A stretch of 64,000 bases of DNA from CAITZA01 sp937915285. GTDB lineage: Bacteria; Desulfobacterota; Desulfomonilia; Desulfomonilales; Desulfomonilaceae. The stretch's first letter is position 1. Each line of letters opens with the position of its first letter. The notes beneath the pieces are model-generated. The model was given only the letters and a program-made list of their open reading frames with translations. It was not told the origin of the DNA and ran no database searches. Positions 18,291 through 27,506 of the stretch are shown piece by piece. The stretch lies in the NCBI GenBank assembly GCA_036821825.1, contig DAISIV010000003.1, forward strand, positions 1-64,000, written 5' to 3'. The translations under genes were made by a program, and so were the position numbers.

Positions 18291-19074
18291 ATAAATCCTC
18301 CACCTCGCCGAGATAGGCCTTGATAACTTCAGGACTCTCCTGGACTTCCTTGGGAGTGCCCTCTGCTATTTTTACTCCGAAATTCAGAGTCAGAACACGG
18401 TCAGACAAGTCCATAACCACGCCCATGTCGTGTTCAACCAGAACACACGTGACTTTCCACCTCTTGTCTTCATTGATGTCGACAATGAACCTGGCCATGT
18501 CTTCGGTTTCCTCGAGATTCAGTCCAGCCAGAGGCTCGTCGAGCAGGATAAGTTCGGGTTGCACTGCCAAAGCCCTGGCCAACTCAATGCGCTTCTGCAT
18601 TCCATATGGGAGCATTCCTGTGACTTCATTTCGGACCGATTCAATCTCCAGGAGATCTATTATTTCCTCCTCAATGAACTTCCGGGCTGCAATCTCCTCA
18701 CGACTCGTCTTGCCCCAATAAACAAAGGAATTCAGAAGCCCCGAAGATAAATGAAGATGTCGGCCAAGCCGGATATTATCCAGGACTGTCATACCGCCAA
18801 AAAGCTCTATCTTCTGGAAAGTTCTGGACAATCCCATGGAGGCCCGTTTGTGTGGAGAAAATTTGGTTATGTCCACCCCTTTCATCAACAATTGTCCCGT
18901 CTTGGGGTGATACAGACCGTTGATGCAGTTCATCATGCACGTCTTGCCCGCCCCGTTAGGGCCGATGATTGAGAAGATCTCGCCCCTGTGGACCTGAAAA
19001 CTTACATTTGTTAGAGCTGCAACACCGTGGAAAGAGAGAAAGACATTCCTAGCCTCGAGTATGACATCCGACAT
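18274..19074 (-). CDS. livG: Branched-chain amino acid-type ABC transporter ATPase LivG
   Basis: First gene of the liv operon. Walker A GPNGAGKTCMMN, LivG-specific SRTFQKIELFGGMTVLDNI, Walker B LILLDEPLAGLN and LVEHDMGVVMDLSD are present. The signature motif is unusual: the LSGGQ position reads LPYGMQKR, an atypical form seen in some LivG proteins associated with acyl-CoA ligases. GGGG precedes the ATG. It is divergent from the enoyl-CoA hydratase-like gene across about 0.8 kb. Confidence 0.92.
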   Translation of the reverse strand: MSDVILEARNVFLSFHGVAALTNVSFQVHRGEIFSIIGPNGAGKTCMMNCINGLYHPKTGQLLMKGVDITKFSPHKRASMGLSRTFQKIELFGGMTVLDNIRLGRHLHLSSGLLNSFVYWGKTSREEIAARKFIEEEIIDLLEIESVRNEVTGMLPYGMQKRIELARALAVQPELILLDEPLAGLNLEETEDMARFIVDINEDKRWKVTCVLVEHDMGVVMDLSDRVLTLNFGVKIAEGTPKEVQESPEVIKAYLGEVEDLYVSRR

Positions 19075-19890
19075 TCAGCAACCCCTTTACGTTGTCCGCC
19101 ATTAAACTTGAGCTATCAGAGGTCCCGTGGTAAAAACAGCCGCGATAACGCAAAAAAAGCCCCGTGCGCATCAGTCAGCGAGATGACAGTAACCCCGTAA
19201 CACTGTTTAAATGTGCCAAGTAATACTTCAAGATTCCCTTAATGCCCCTTGAGACATCTCAGGATAGCTCAATCAACTCTTAAACACTTGTCAGAAAACT
19301 TCCGGGAAGTGCGACCTGGGGATTATCAACCCAATGGTACGCTTTGTCCGAATAAAACCACTGAAAACCGACTGAAAGTGTAACCAATATTCTGAGAAAG
19401 CTTTCGCATCCGTTTATCTACCAGGATCTCCTGATGCGCTCCACCCAGAATGTATACTGAGCTGCGGATAGTCATATTTTGATTTGATGTTTCACAATGA
19501 AGAAAGGCTTGAACAAGTATGATCTTTATGAAACAGAGGTTGAAAAGTCAAGCCTAAAAGTGTTATAAACTATTTTAAGCGGCCGCCTCTCTCATCTCTG
19601 AGGTGATATACTATAGTAAAATCATATAATTTAGGGTTTCTCGTTCATTTTTTTTGTCTCACATATCCGAATCCTGGCCAGGCGCCATTTTGGATAATTC
19701 GCCATTCTGAACAAACGTCGATTTTATATAGATACACGTTCCACAAATCAGTTCTTTCAATATTTAAATAAGTTATGGCCGAGGGTTATGCCTTTGGGGC
19801 GAACCGCGGGTCTGTTTTGCGGGCATCTGTTTGATCATCTCCTCGATAGAGGCCATGAAATACAGTTAAAAAGTCTGGAGGGCAGAGATC
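19075..19890. other. Divergent intergenic region, no gene seen
   Basis: About 816 bp between the liv operon and the leucine-type catabolic genes. No ORF has a ribosome binding site and coding character. A perfect TATAAT occurs at 19625-19630 on the plus strand but lacks a good -35 box at 17 nt. The region presumably holds both promoters and their operators; none can be fixed by eye. Confidence 0.5.
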
Positions 19891-20682
19891 ATGGGTGGAA
19901 ATGAGTCTCTTATAAGAGACCTGGACAAAGGTGTCATGACTTTGACCATTAATAGGCCTGAGTCATTGAACTGCATGAACATGTCGCTGCTCAAGTCATT
20001 CAACCAGGTGTTGGATGAAATTGAGTTGGACAGGTCGGTACGGGTCATCATCATCACAGGGAGCACGGAAGGCAAGAACGCTTTCAGCACCGGGGCGGAT
20101 CTGAAAGAACGGGCCGGTATGTCGCAGGATGAAGTCAGGCTCTACATACAGACGATAAGGAACCTGTTTTCCCGCGTGGAAGAACTCCCGAAACCTGTCA
20201 TAGCAGCGGTAAACGGTTATGCATTTGGAGGCGGCCTGGAGTTGGCGCTGGCCTGCGACATTCGAATTGCTTCCAGGGTTGCGGTAGTTGGTCTTACGGA
20301 GACGAGTTTGGCGATCATTCCTGGCGCCGGCGGGACTCAGAGACTGCCGCGCGTTGTAGGGCTTGCCAGAGCCAAGGACATGATTTTCAGGGCTAGGAGG
20401 ATCAGCGCTGACGCCGGCCTGGAATATGGAATTTTCACGGAAGTCGTGGAACCGGACGATCTGGTGAATCGGGCAAACGAAATTGCCATGGAGATTTCCG
20501 CCAACGGGCCTGTAGCACTGGCGCAGGCGAAATACGCTATTAACAAGGGATCGGAGGTGAGTCTTCCTGTTGGTCTAGCCATAGAATCCAACGCATACGC
20601 GGTTACCATTCCCACCAAGGACAGAATCGAAGGCCTCACCGCCTTTAGAGAAAAACGTAAACCCCAATATTCCGGAGAGTAG
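19891..20682 (+). CDS. Methylglutaconyl-CoA hydratase-like enoyl-CoA hydratase
   Basis: Crotonase-fold enzyme, 263 aa. The segment FSTGADLKERAGMSQDEV is the pattern of methylglutaconyl-CoA hydratase (AUH/LiuC), which adds water in leucine degradation to give HMG-CoA. Catalytic glutamates are expected in GGGLELALACDI and TETSLAIIPGAGGTQRLPR, both intact. GGAGG precedes the ATG. The next genes are an HMG-CoA-lyase-like protein and acetoacetyl-CoA synthetase, which supports the leucine/isovalerate route. General short-chain enoyl-CoA hydratase is the alternative. Confidence 0.82.
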   Translation: MGGNESLIRDLDKGVMTLTINRPESLNCMNMSLLKSFNQVLDEIELDRSVRVIIITGSTEGKNAFSTGADLKERAGMSQDEVRLYIQTIRNLFSRVEELPKPVIAAVNGYAFGGGLELALACDIRIASRVAVVGLTETSLAIIPGAGGTQRLPRVVGLARAKDMIFRARRISADAGLEYGIFTEVVEPDDLVNRANEIAMEISANGPVALAQAKYAINKGSEVSLPVGLAIESNAYAVTIPTKDRIEGLTAFREKRKPQYSGE

Positions 20683-20697
20683 CAAGGAGGGCTATCT

Positions 20698-21831
20698 ATG
20701 AGTGATTTCGAACTGAATTATCCCAAAAAAGTTCAAATTAACGACATAACTGTGAGGGACGGTTTCCAGCATGAGGAAATATGGATACCTACCGAGGCCA
20801 AGTTGTTCTACCTCGAAGAACTAATTCTTTGCGGGATAAAACATCTTGAAGTGACAAATCTTGGCAACCCTTCCAGTATGCCACAATTCAAGGATGCTGA
20901 CGAACTGCTGAAGAAATTAAGGAACTCTAAGAAGTTATCTAAAGCCGGAATTAATTGGGATGACATCACTCTTACAGCCATAACCATTCGCGAAAAGGCC
21001 GTTGACAGGGCGATAGAAGCGCGCAAGGAGGGATGGGGACCTGACCGCATACTCATGATGGTTTCCACCGATGAGGAACATCATTTTGCCAATTCTGGAA
21101 CCACCCTGCCTGTCTACTGGGAAGAGGCCAAACGTTGCATACAGAAGGCCCGTGATGTTGGCATAAAGATGAATGGGACAGTTTCGACCATCTGGGGTTC
21201 GCCCATATCAGGCCCGACCAGGCTTGAGGACGCCGTTGAGTTCTCAAAGAGATGGCTGGAGATCGGCGCATACGATATTGAACACGCTGACCATGACGGT
21301 AGCGCTCCACCGAACCAGGTCTATAAGTATTTCTCCATGGTAATGGAGGCAATGCCTGACCCAAAAGTTCACATAGCGCATTTTCACGTGACCCGCGGCT
21401 GGGGAACAGCCAATTGTCTGGCTGCGCTTCAGGCCGGCATCGAAATCTTTGAAGCGACACTCGGAGGACTTGGAGGCCAGCCTGCCAATTTCCTTGACCG
21501 TGTTCCTGTCGCTGGAACAGGCGCGTACTATTACAGGGATCCCAATGTGGTCGGTCTGCAGACCATTGAGGACATGACTGTGATGATGGACGAGATGGGC
21601 ATTAACACCGGTATTGACGTTGACAGGCTTCTGGACCTCGGGGCAATGATGGAAAAGACGGTAGGGCGTCGTCTAAGATCTGAGTCGATCCTGAACAGAC
21701 GCATCCCCAAGGCGCCTCGCGAGGAGTACAAGAGGAAGGGATTGGCTGAACTCAAGGCCCGACTGGGGGAAGCTCCCGGACAGAAACTACCCTCTGCATG
21801 GGCGGAAAAGGCCGTCTGGCAGACGAAATAA
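20698..21831 (+). CDS. HMG-CoA-lyase-like DRE-TIM metallolyase
   Basis: 377-residue TIM-barrel protein of the HMGL/pyruvate carboxyltransferase superfamily. The metal/catalytic Asp-Arg motif is in NDITVRDGFQHEE, and metal-binding histidines are in IAHFHVTRGWGTANC. By position it should cleave HMG-CoA to acetyl-CoA and acetoacetate. However the G-loop that normally reads GGCP, with the catalytic cysteine, reads GGLGGQPANF here. The lyase assignment is therefore tentative; a related condensing or cleaving enzyme is possible. It starts 15 nt after the hydratase gene, with AGGAGG as ribosome binding site. Confidence 0.72.
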   Translation: MSDFELNYPKKVQINDITVRDGFQHEEIWIPTEAKLFYLEELILCGIKHLEVTNLGNPSSMPQFKDADELLKKLRNSKKLSKAGINWDDITLTAITIREKAVDRAIEARKEGWGPDRILMMVSTDEEHHFANSGTTLPVYWEEAKRCIQKARDVGIKMNGTVSTIWGSPISGPTRLEDAVEFSKRWLEIGAYDIEHADHDGSAPPNQVYKYFSMVMEAMPDPKVHIAHFHVTRGWGTANCLAALQAGIEIFEATLGGLGGQPANFLDRVPVAGTGAYYYRDPNVVGLQTIEDMTVMMDEMGINTGIDVDRLLDLGAMMEKTVGRRLRSESILNRRIPKAPREEYKRKGLAELKARLGEAPGQKLPSAWAEKAVWQTK

Positions 21832-21863
21832 TACCAACAGGCTACCTGACAGACTTTTAGGGC

Positions 21864-21900
21864 GCAAAAGGCGGGATGAACGTCCCCCCTTTTGCTTTTC
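21864..21900 (+). terminator. Intrinsic terminator between lyase-like gene and AACS
   Basis: A 12-bp stem with one mismatch (21864-21875 with 21884-21895) is followed by TTTT. It lies 32 nt after the HMG-CoA-lyase-like stop. It may attenuate rather than abolish read-through into the acetoacetyl-CoA synthetase gene. Confidence 0.7.
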
Positions 21901-21974
21901 ATATTTACAGGACATTCGGAATCCGGATTCTACAGTCCATCTTTCTTGGGTATTTTTTTCCAGGAGGTTACAGG

Positions 21975-23924
21975 ATGAACCCACTTTGGACGCCATCACC
22001 CGAACGCGTCAGAAATTCCAACATAATGAGTTTTATTGACAAGGTGAACAAGTCTTTTACCCTCGGCATAACCGGCTATCATGAGTTATACCAATGGTCG
22101 ATTGATAATAGGGAGGATTTCTGGAAATCCGTATGGGAGTTCGGTGGTGTCATTTCCTCCAGGACGTGGGACACAGTGCTTGAGGACAAACCGGGGATGC
22201 TTGGAGCCAAATGGTTCGTCGGATCCAGACTCAACTTTGCCGAGAATCTGCTTCGTTTCCGGGATGACCACACCGCTATAGTCTTCAAGGGAGAGGGCCT
22301 TAAGCCTTCACGCATGTCGTACGCGGAGCTATACGACCAGGTTGCCAGGCTAGCTTCATCCCTCAGGAAAGCCGGGGTCACGGTAGGTGACAGGGTGGCC
22401 GGGTATGTCCCAAACATTACCGAGACAATTGTGGCTATGCTGGCCACTACAAGCATTGGGGCCGTGTGGTCCTCATGCTCTCCGGACTTTGGAGTCAAGG
22501 GCGTCATGGACCGTTTCGGTCAGATAGAACCCAAGATTCTCTTCACTGCAAATGGATATTTTTACAATGGAAAAAGCCATGACTCGCTTTCCAGAATAGT
22601 CGATATAGTCAAACAGGCGCCAAGTATTCAGAAAGTTGTAGTCATTCCATATACACAGTCCAATCCGGACATCAGCGCCGTTCCCAATGGCGTCCTTTAC
22701 GGCGATTTCATGTCCTCGACATCAGGATTGGAGCTGGAATTCGAGCAAACTCCTTTTGATCACCCCCTTTACATAATGTATTCATCAGGGACGACTGGTC
22801 TGCCTAAATGCATGGTTCACGGCGTCGGAGGGACCCTTTTGCAGCACCTGAAGGAGCATTTGCTTCATTGCGATCTCAAGAGGGAAGACAAGATATACTA
22901 TTTCACTACATGCGGGTGGATGATGTGGAACTGGCTGGTCAGCGCCCTGGCGGTGGGAGCGACTGTTCTTCTATTTGACGGATCACCGTTCTATCCCGAC
23001 GCCGGCGCCATATTCGACTTTGCTGAAAAGGAGGATATGACTATCTTTGGTACCAGCGCCCGTTATATAGCCGGGATTGAAAAAGCGGGACTCAAGCCCC
23101 TGGAACAGTTTAAACTACCAAACCTAAGGCTAATGTGTTCCACCGGATCCCCCCTCTCAGAAGACAGCTTTAGATATGTTTATAGGGATATTAAACCCGA
23201 CATACAGTTGGCGTCCATATCCGGAGGCACTGACATAGTTTCTTGTTTCGCTCTGGGATGTCCCATACTTCCTGTGTATGAGGGTGAACTGCAATGCAGG
23301 GGCCTGGGAATGAGAGTGCTCTCATTTGATGGGCATGGGCGCAGTGTCACAAAAATGCAGGGAGAACTCGTTTGCGCATCTTCTTTCCCGTGCATGCCTA
23401 TTTATTTCTGGAATGATCCGGATCAGGCCAAGTACAGGTCCGCTTATTTCTCGGTTTTTCCTAATGTGTGGCATCATGGTGACTACGTTGAGATAACCGA
23501 GAACGGGGGAATAAAGATTTATGGCAGATCAGACGCAACCCTCAACCCCTCAGGAGTCAGAATAGGGACAGCTGAAATATACCGGCAGGTAGAGTCACTC
23601 GAAGAAATTTCTGACAGCATAGTGGTCGGACAGGATTGGGACAACGATGTCCGGGTTCTGCTGTTTGTCAAGACTGCGCCAAACGTCACTCTGGATGAAG
23701 CCCTCAAAAACAGGATTAAGAAGACCATCAGGGATAATACGACACCACGCCACGTGCCGGCCCTGATTCTGCCTATTGATGACATTCCTGTCACGCTCAA
23801 CGGTAAAAAGGTCGAACTGGCTGTCAGAAACGTAATTGAAGGCAGACCGGTCACCAACAAGGACGCTCTGGCTAACCCAGGGGCGCTGGATCAGTTTGCA
23901 GGCTTAGAAGAACTTAAACAGTGA
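21975..23924 (+). CDS. Acetoacetyl-CoA synthetase
   Basis: Activates acetoacetate to acetoacetyl-CoA with ATP. The start MNPLWTPSPERVRNSNIMSF is typical of the AACS family. P-loop IMYSSGTTGLPKCMVHGVGG and the C-terminal lysine motif VTLNGKKVELAVRN are intact. The ATG at 21975 follows AGGAGG; the longer 21876 start falls in a terminator loop. Together with the two genes upstream it would finish leucine carbon flow to acetoacetyl-CoA and then acetyl-CoA. Confidence 0.93.
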   Translation: MNPLWTPSPERVRNSNIMSFIDKVNKSFTLGITGYHELYQWSIDNREDFWKSVWEFGGVISSRTWDTVLEDKPGMLGAKWFVGSRLNFAENLLRFRDDHTAIVFKGEGLKPSRMSYAELYDQVARLASSLRKAGVTVGDRVAGYVPNITETIVAMLATTSIGAVWSSCSPDFGVKGVMDRFGQIEPKILFTANGYFYNGKSHDSLSRIVDIVKQAPSIQKVVVIPYTQSNPDISAVPNGVLYGDFMSSTSGLELEFEQTPFDHPLYIMYSSGTTGLPKCMVHGVGGTLLQHLKEHLLHCDLKREDKIYYFTTCGWMMWNWLVSALAVGATVLLFDGSPFYPDAGAIFDFAEKEDMTIFGTSARYIAGIEKAGLKPLEQFKLPNLRLMCSTGSPLSEDSFRYVYRDIKPDIQLASISGGTDIVSCFALGCPILPVYEGELQCRGLGMRVLSFDGHGRSVTKMQGELVCASSFPCMPIYFWNDPDQAKYRSAYFSVFPNVWHHGDYVEITENGGIKIYGRSDATLNPSGVRIGTAEIYRQVESLEEISDSIVVGQDWDNDVRVLLFVKTAPNVTLDEALKNRIKKTIRDNTTPRHVPALILPIDDIPVTLNGKKVELAVRNVIEGRPVTNKDALANPGALDQFAGLEELKQ

Positions 23925-24000
23925 TGGATCGGGCCGACGGGATACGCCTGTAACTCAGGCGTCTCCCAGCCGTCAGCCCCCATGATGTAACAGAACATGA

Positions 24001-24034
24001 AAAGCCTGCCGGGTAAATTGCGCCGGCAGGCTTT
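24001..24034. terminator. Terminator hairpin after tRNA-Ala / AACS
   Basis: Perfect 12-bp stem (24001-24012 with 24023-24034) and 10-nt loop. On the minus strand it is followed by TTTTC, suiting termination of the tRNA transcript. On the plus strand it could also stop read-through from the synthetase gene. Confidence 0.8.
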
Positions 24035-24044
24035 ATTCTCTATG

Positions 24045-24120
<76 letters not shown>

Positions 24121-24131
24121 GTTATCCAAAC

Positions 24132-24161
24132 AATATACAATTTAATTTTACCGCTTGTCAA
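24132..24161 (-). promoter_or_regulatory. Promoter of tRNA-Ala
   Basis: TTGACA (24161-24156) and TATATT (24137-24132) are separated by 18 nt on the minus strand. The mature tRNA 5' end lies 12 nt beyond the -10 box. A near-consensus housekeeping promoter. Confidence 0.75.
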
Positions 24162-24179
24162 GACCTAGATCGCCCTAGA

Positions 24180-25061
24180 TCACCCATCAATGTTCAAAGT
24201 GAATCCCAGAATCTCACCTGGATCAGTAATTCGCAAAATGTGAACAGGCGGTTCATTCTTGATCTCACCCTCTTTTACGCGCCTCATCACATCTTCAAGA
24301 TCCTCGACCCGTATGGCTGCCTTTGTCTTGAGATCTTCAAGTTCATTGACTCTTCGCATACAGAAGAAAACATACAGCATGTCCCCGGCGTTCTTTGGAT
24401 CATACACAAATCCGCTCTTGCCTAATGGAATTACAACCGGGTCGTGCGCAATGGCTTTTCCTGAATCCCTCATCAGAGGCTCAGGATTCTGATTCCTCTT
24501 ACTTTTCTTGAGAGCCGCTGGATACAGAATGTTGACGCCTTTGGCTCCTTTTCTGAAAACATATAGGAAGCCGTTGACATTAGTTTCAAACCTGAGCTTG
24601 TATTCGTCCCCTTTCCTGAAAGACACTCCCATGTTCTCAGGATCGCCAAATTCCTTCTGGCCCTTGTTTTTAACGGAAATCTTGCTACTTACACCGATGA
24701 TTGGATTAGGTATGACAACCTTGTCACCGGGAGTGAGAGTCGCTGATGAAGACAACTTGTTGTAGGCCGCCAAACCCGGCGCCATCCCGGCGCTTCCCAT
24801 CATGCTCTCAGCTATGGATTCAACAGTGTCACCATCCTTGACTGTAACAGTGATCGTTTCAGGATCATTACCGTCTTTCTTGGGACTCTGAAGGGAAGAC
24901 CAAGGAAAAGAATTAAAATACTCGCCCTTCATGGTCAGCGGAGGTTTGACCTCTTCAATAGGAGGCAATGGCGGCGGTTCATCCTTCTTCTGGAAATAGG
25001 CGCACCCCGATATGATTCCTACAATGAAAACTCCTAACACAAACAAGAAGGATCGCTTCAT
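24180..25061 (-). CDS. LysM-domain lipoprotein with DUF4384-like domain
   Basis: Predicted lipoprotein, lipobox GIISGC in MKRSFLFVLGVFIVGIISGC. A LysM peptidoglycan-binding domain follows the Pro-rich stretch (VTVKDGDTVESIAESMMG...LTPGDKVVIPNP). The C-terminal half resembles DUF4384 (FRKGDEYKLRFETNVNGFLYVF, VIPLGKSGFVYDP), seen in envelope proteins. The ATG at 25061 has GGGAGG upstream and is preferred over 25082. It is 27 nt downstream of the CvpA gene on the same strand. Role beyond cell-wall attachment is unknown. Confidence 0.75.
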   Translation of the reverse strand: MKRSFLFVLGVFIVGIISGCAYFQKKDEPPPLPPIEEVKPPLTMKGEYFNSFPWSSLQSPKKDGNDPETITVTVKDGDTVESIAESMMGSAGMAPGLAAYNKLSSSATLTPGDKVVIPNPIIGVSSKISVKNKGQKEFGDPENMGVSFRKGDEYKLRFETNVNGFLYVFRKGAKGVNILYPAALKKSKRNQNPEPLMRDSGKAIAHDPVVIPLGKSGFVYDPKNAGDMLYVFFCMRRVNELEDLKTKAAIRVEDLEDVMRRVKEGEIKNEPPVHILRITDPGEILGFTLNIDG

Positions 25062-25088
25062 ATCATCCTCCCTCGAAGACAATTAATA

Positions 25089-25706
25089 TTATTTCGCATT
25101 GGGTGGGGTCATCGGAACCGGCGTAGCAGTTACGCCGGAACCGACCCTGTTTTCGGTTCTGGCTGGAGGAACTTCCTGAAAGCCGCGCCACTTGTTCACC
25201 AGAGCGTTTACCTGGTCCTTGGCCTGCTGCGGCGCATAATCCATCGCCTTAATCGTAAGAGCCTCCAATGGCGCTATAAGACCTGAACCCTTTACCGAGG
25301 GCCACTCCGGCGCCGTGACTATCAGAAGTTGAACGAACACAGCAACTATCAGAAAACCTGTCGATGCGCCCATAAAGGCGCCCATAACCCGGTCAAGCCA
25401 GCCTAGACGCGTTATGTCTATTATCGTATCCATGACCTTGCGAATGAGCACAAAAACTATCTGTACAAGAATAAACAGAGCCAGCATGGATATTACCATG
25501 GCAATCTGGGGGTTAAGCGATGATATCTTGTAAAGATATACCTGCACTTCCGGATAATACTTACCGGCAACCACTACCCCTATCACAAGGCCGGCCAGCG
25601 CAGTCAGAGACCTCACAAAGCCCTTCCACAACCCCAAAATTAATGAAACAAGCAAGGTAGTTATTATAAATAGGTCTATTGGATTGTAGGCTTCAATAAA
25701 TTTCAT
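25089..25706 (-). CDS. CvpA family membrane protein
   Basis: Inner-membrane protein with four helices and the CvpA pattern: PIDLFIITTLLVSLILGLWKGFVRSLTALAGLVIG, then LGWLDRVMGAFMGASTGFLI. The ATG at 25706 matches the family N-terminus; the TTG at 25739 adds a polar leader. E. coli CvpA is needed for colicin V production, and the family's general role in envelope homeostasis is poorly understood. It has a proline-rich C-terminal tail. Confidence 0.82.
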   Translation of the reverse strand: MKFIEAYNPIDLFIITTLLVSLILGLWKGFVRSLTALAGLVIGVVVAGKYYPEVQVYLYKISSLNPQIAMVISMLALFILVQIVFVLIRKVMDTIIDITRLGWLDRVMGAFMGASTGFLIVAVFVQLLIVTAPEWPSVKGSGLIAPLEALTIKAMDYAPQQAKDQVNALVNKWRGFQEVPPARTENRVGSGVTATPVPMTPPNAK

Positions 25707-25943
25707 GGGCTTCACTTGATCAGGCGGCACGCAGGTCAATAGAACCGCGTCAGTTGCGCAATAGGTCTATTACTCATAGAATGATTTGTCAATAAAAAAC
25801 GCAATGTTTATTTTATTTCTTAATGTAAAACATCAGTTAATAGGTCAATGGCGCCAAATCTTCCACGCTGGTGATCAGGCGAATGAAAGAATTTTTTCAA
25901 CCGCCGGTCTTTCGCCGATGAGAACCGCAGCTCAAACGTCTGC

Positions 25944-27182
25944 TTATCTGACTGTACTGCCTGAATTCTGGGCGCCGGATTCCATTTCATTTAGTGTGGA
26001 GATCTTTTGCCTGAGACTATTATTTAGTTTTTCATCTCCCGAATATTTGATGGCGTTCTGGTAATCTTCTATTGCCTTTTTGTGCTGTCCCTGCGTCACA
26101 AGGATCAGGGCCCGGTTTTCATAAAAGGCAGGATTGGAGGAATCGAGTTCAATAGCCTTTGAGTAATCCTCGAGCGCTTTGTTGAGATCTCCTGATTCAT
26201 GATGAACCAGTCCTCTGTTGTTGAAGCCTATGGAATCGCCTGGATTGATTGCAAGCGCTTTCGCATAATCGCTCAGAGCTTTTTCAGGCTGTTTGAGCTT
26301 GTATAAAGTATCGGCCCTGACTCTGAACAATTCGCCTTTCTGTGGCTCTTTCTCAAGAGCCAGGTTGAAGTCTTCCAGCGCTTTGGCGTATTGCGCCATC
26401 TTGTAGAATGTAAGCCCACGATCCCTGATTATCTGGATGTTCTCAGGATCGAGCTTGGCTGCCGAATTCCAGTAGTTCAGCGCATTTTTGAAGTTTCCCT
26501 GGCGATAATTGTCCAGCCCCTGCAGGTAAAGCTCCTGGGAGTAGGTTTTCCTGAGAGAAGTTATCTTACGTTCAACCTGATCCTGCTCACCCTTTTTGCC
26601 CTCAATCGCAGCAAGCTTGAGATATGAGTCAAGCGCCTTTTCGTAATTCTTCTGGGCTTCGAATATTTCACCCATGGCCATATAGGCTTTTTTGTTGTTT
26701 TTGTTTAGCGCTATGCCTTCCCTCAAGGCGCCAAGGGCCTTGTCGTATTCTTTCTTCTGTTGGTAGATCAGACCGAGGGTAGTATAAATGATGGCGTCTT
26801 TTTTCTTCATTTTTGCGCAGGTCTCGAGATCTACGCGCGCTCCTTCAAGATCACCTTTTTTGAACTTTGCCACCCCCCTGTTGACCTGGGCAAAATAGTA
26901 GTCGGGCTTTATTTCAAGCGCTCTTGAATAATCGGCGATGGCCTTGTCATAGACTCCCTTGCGCTTGTACGCCACGCCACGATTGTTCAATGCCAGATGG
27001 TCAGTGGGATCAATTTCCAGGGATCTGGAAAACATATCAATGGCTGTCTCAAGTTTATCCTGCTGGAGAGCCTCGACTCCACGGTTATAGGGTTCGACAC
27101 TTTCCTCTTGCGCAAATGAAGCGCTGAACGAAAAAGCACAAATAAACAGGATGATGGGTACTATTTTGCACATTGGCTTCAT
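25944..27182 (-). CDS. Exported tetratricopeptide repeat protein
   Basis: 412 aa with signal peptide (IVPIILFICAFSFSASFA) and roughly ten TPR units across the mature protein, for example ALNNRGVAYKRKGVYDKAIA, GFNNRGLVHHESGDLNKALE and FYENRALILVTQGQHKKAIE. A short coiled segment near residue 200 interrupts the array (EGKKGEQDQVERKITSLR). It is a periplasmic scaffold for protein interactions; partner unknown. GAGG and AAGG lie upstream of the ATG. Divergent from the Cys-Pro repeat gene. Confidence 0.85.
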   Translation of the reverse strand: MKPMCKIVPIILFICAFSFSASFAQEESVEPYNRGVEALQQDKLETAIDMFSRSLEIDPTDHLALNNRGVAYKRKGVYDKAIADYSRALEIKPDYYFAQVNRGVAKFKKGDLEGARVDLETCAKMKKKDAIIYTTLGLIYQQKKEYDKALGALREGIALNKNNKKAYMAMGEIFEAQKNYEKALDSYLKLAAIEGKKGEQDQVERKITSLRKTYSQELYLQGLDNYRQGNFKNALNYWNSAAKLDPENIQIIRDRGLTFYKMAQYAKALEDFNLALEKEPQKGELFRVRADTLYKLKQPEKALSDYAKALAINPGDSIGFNNRGLVHHESGDLNKALEDYSKAIELDSSNPAFYENRALILVTQGQHKKAIEDYQNAIKYSGDEKLNNSLRQKISTLNEMESGAQNSGSTVR

Positions 27183-27506
27183 ATTCCTTTTCCTCAGTGA
27201 TCTATGATTAGATTTTTATATAATGATTTCAGTATATGATCCATTAAAGCGTCAAGCCTTTTGAATCATACAGCAATAATTGCCATAAAAAAGTCGTTTA
27301 TTCAATATGATGAAACAAATATTTTAAAATTTATTATTTATTTCGTATTACCTGCTTTTATTTTATGTTTTTACTTGACAGACTAAAAGTGCCATGTTAA
27401 AGCCACAGCTCAATCAAGCCCTTTAACGGGCTGAATTCAGATACCTTCAATTTCAATAAATCATCTAACCCATTACATGAAGGATCTGACAAAAGGAGGA
27501 TGAGGT
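27183..27506. other. AT-rich divergent intergenic region
   Basis: About 320 bp. A plausible plus-strand promoter for the Cys-Pro repeat gene is TTGACA at 27375-27380 with TAAAGC 17 nt further, leaving a leader of about 95 nt. No gene is visible. Confidence 0.4.

Noticed and set aside
19498..19569. 23-codon Lys/Glu-rich ORF in the liv divergent region
   Set aside because: No ribosome binding site; too short to support.
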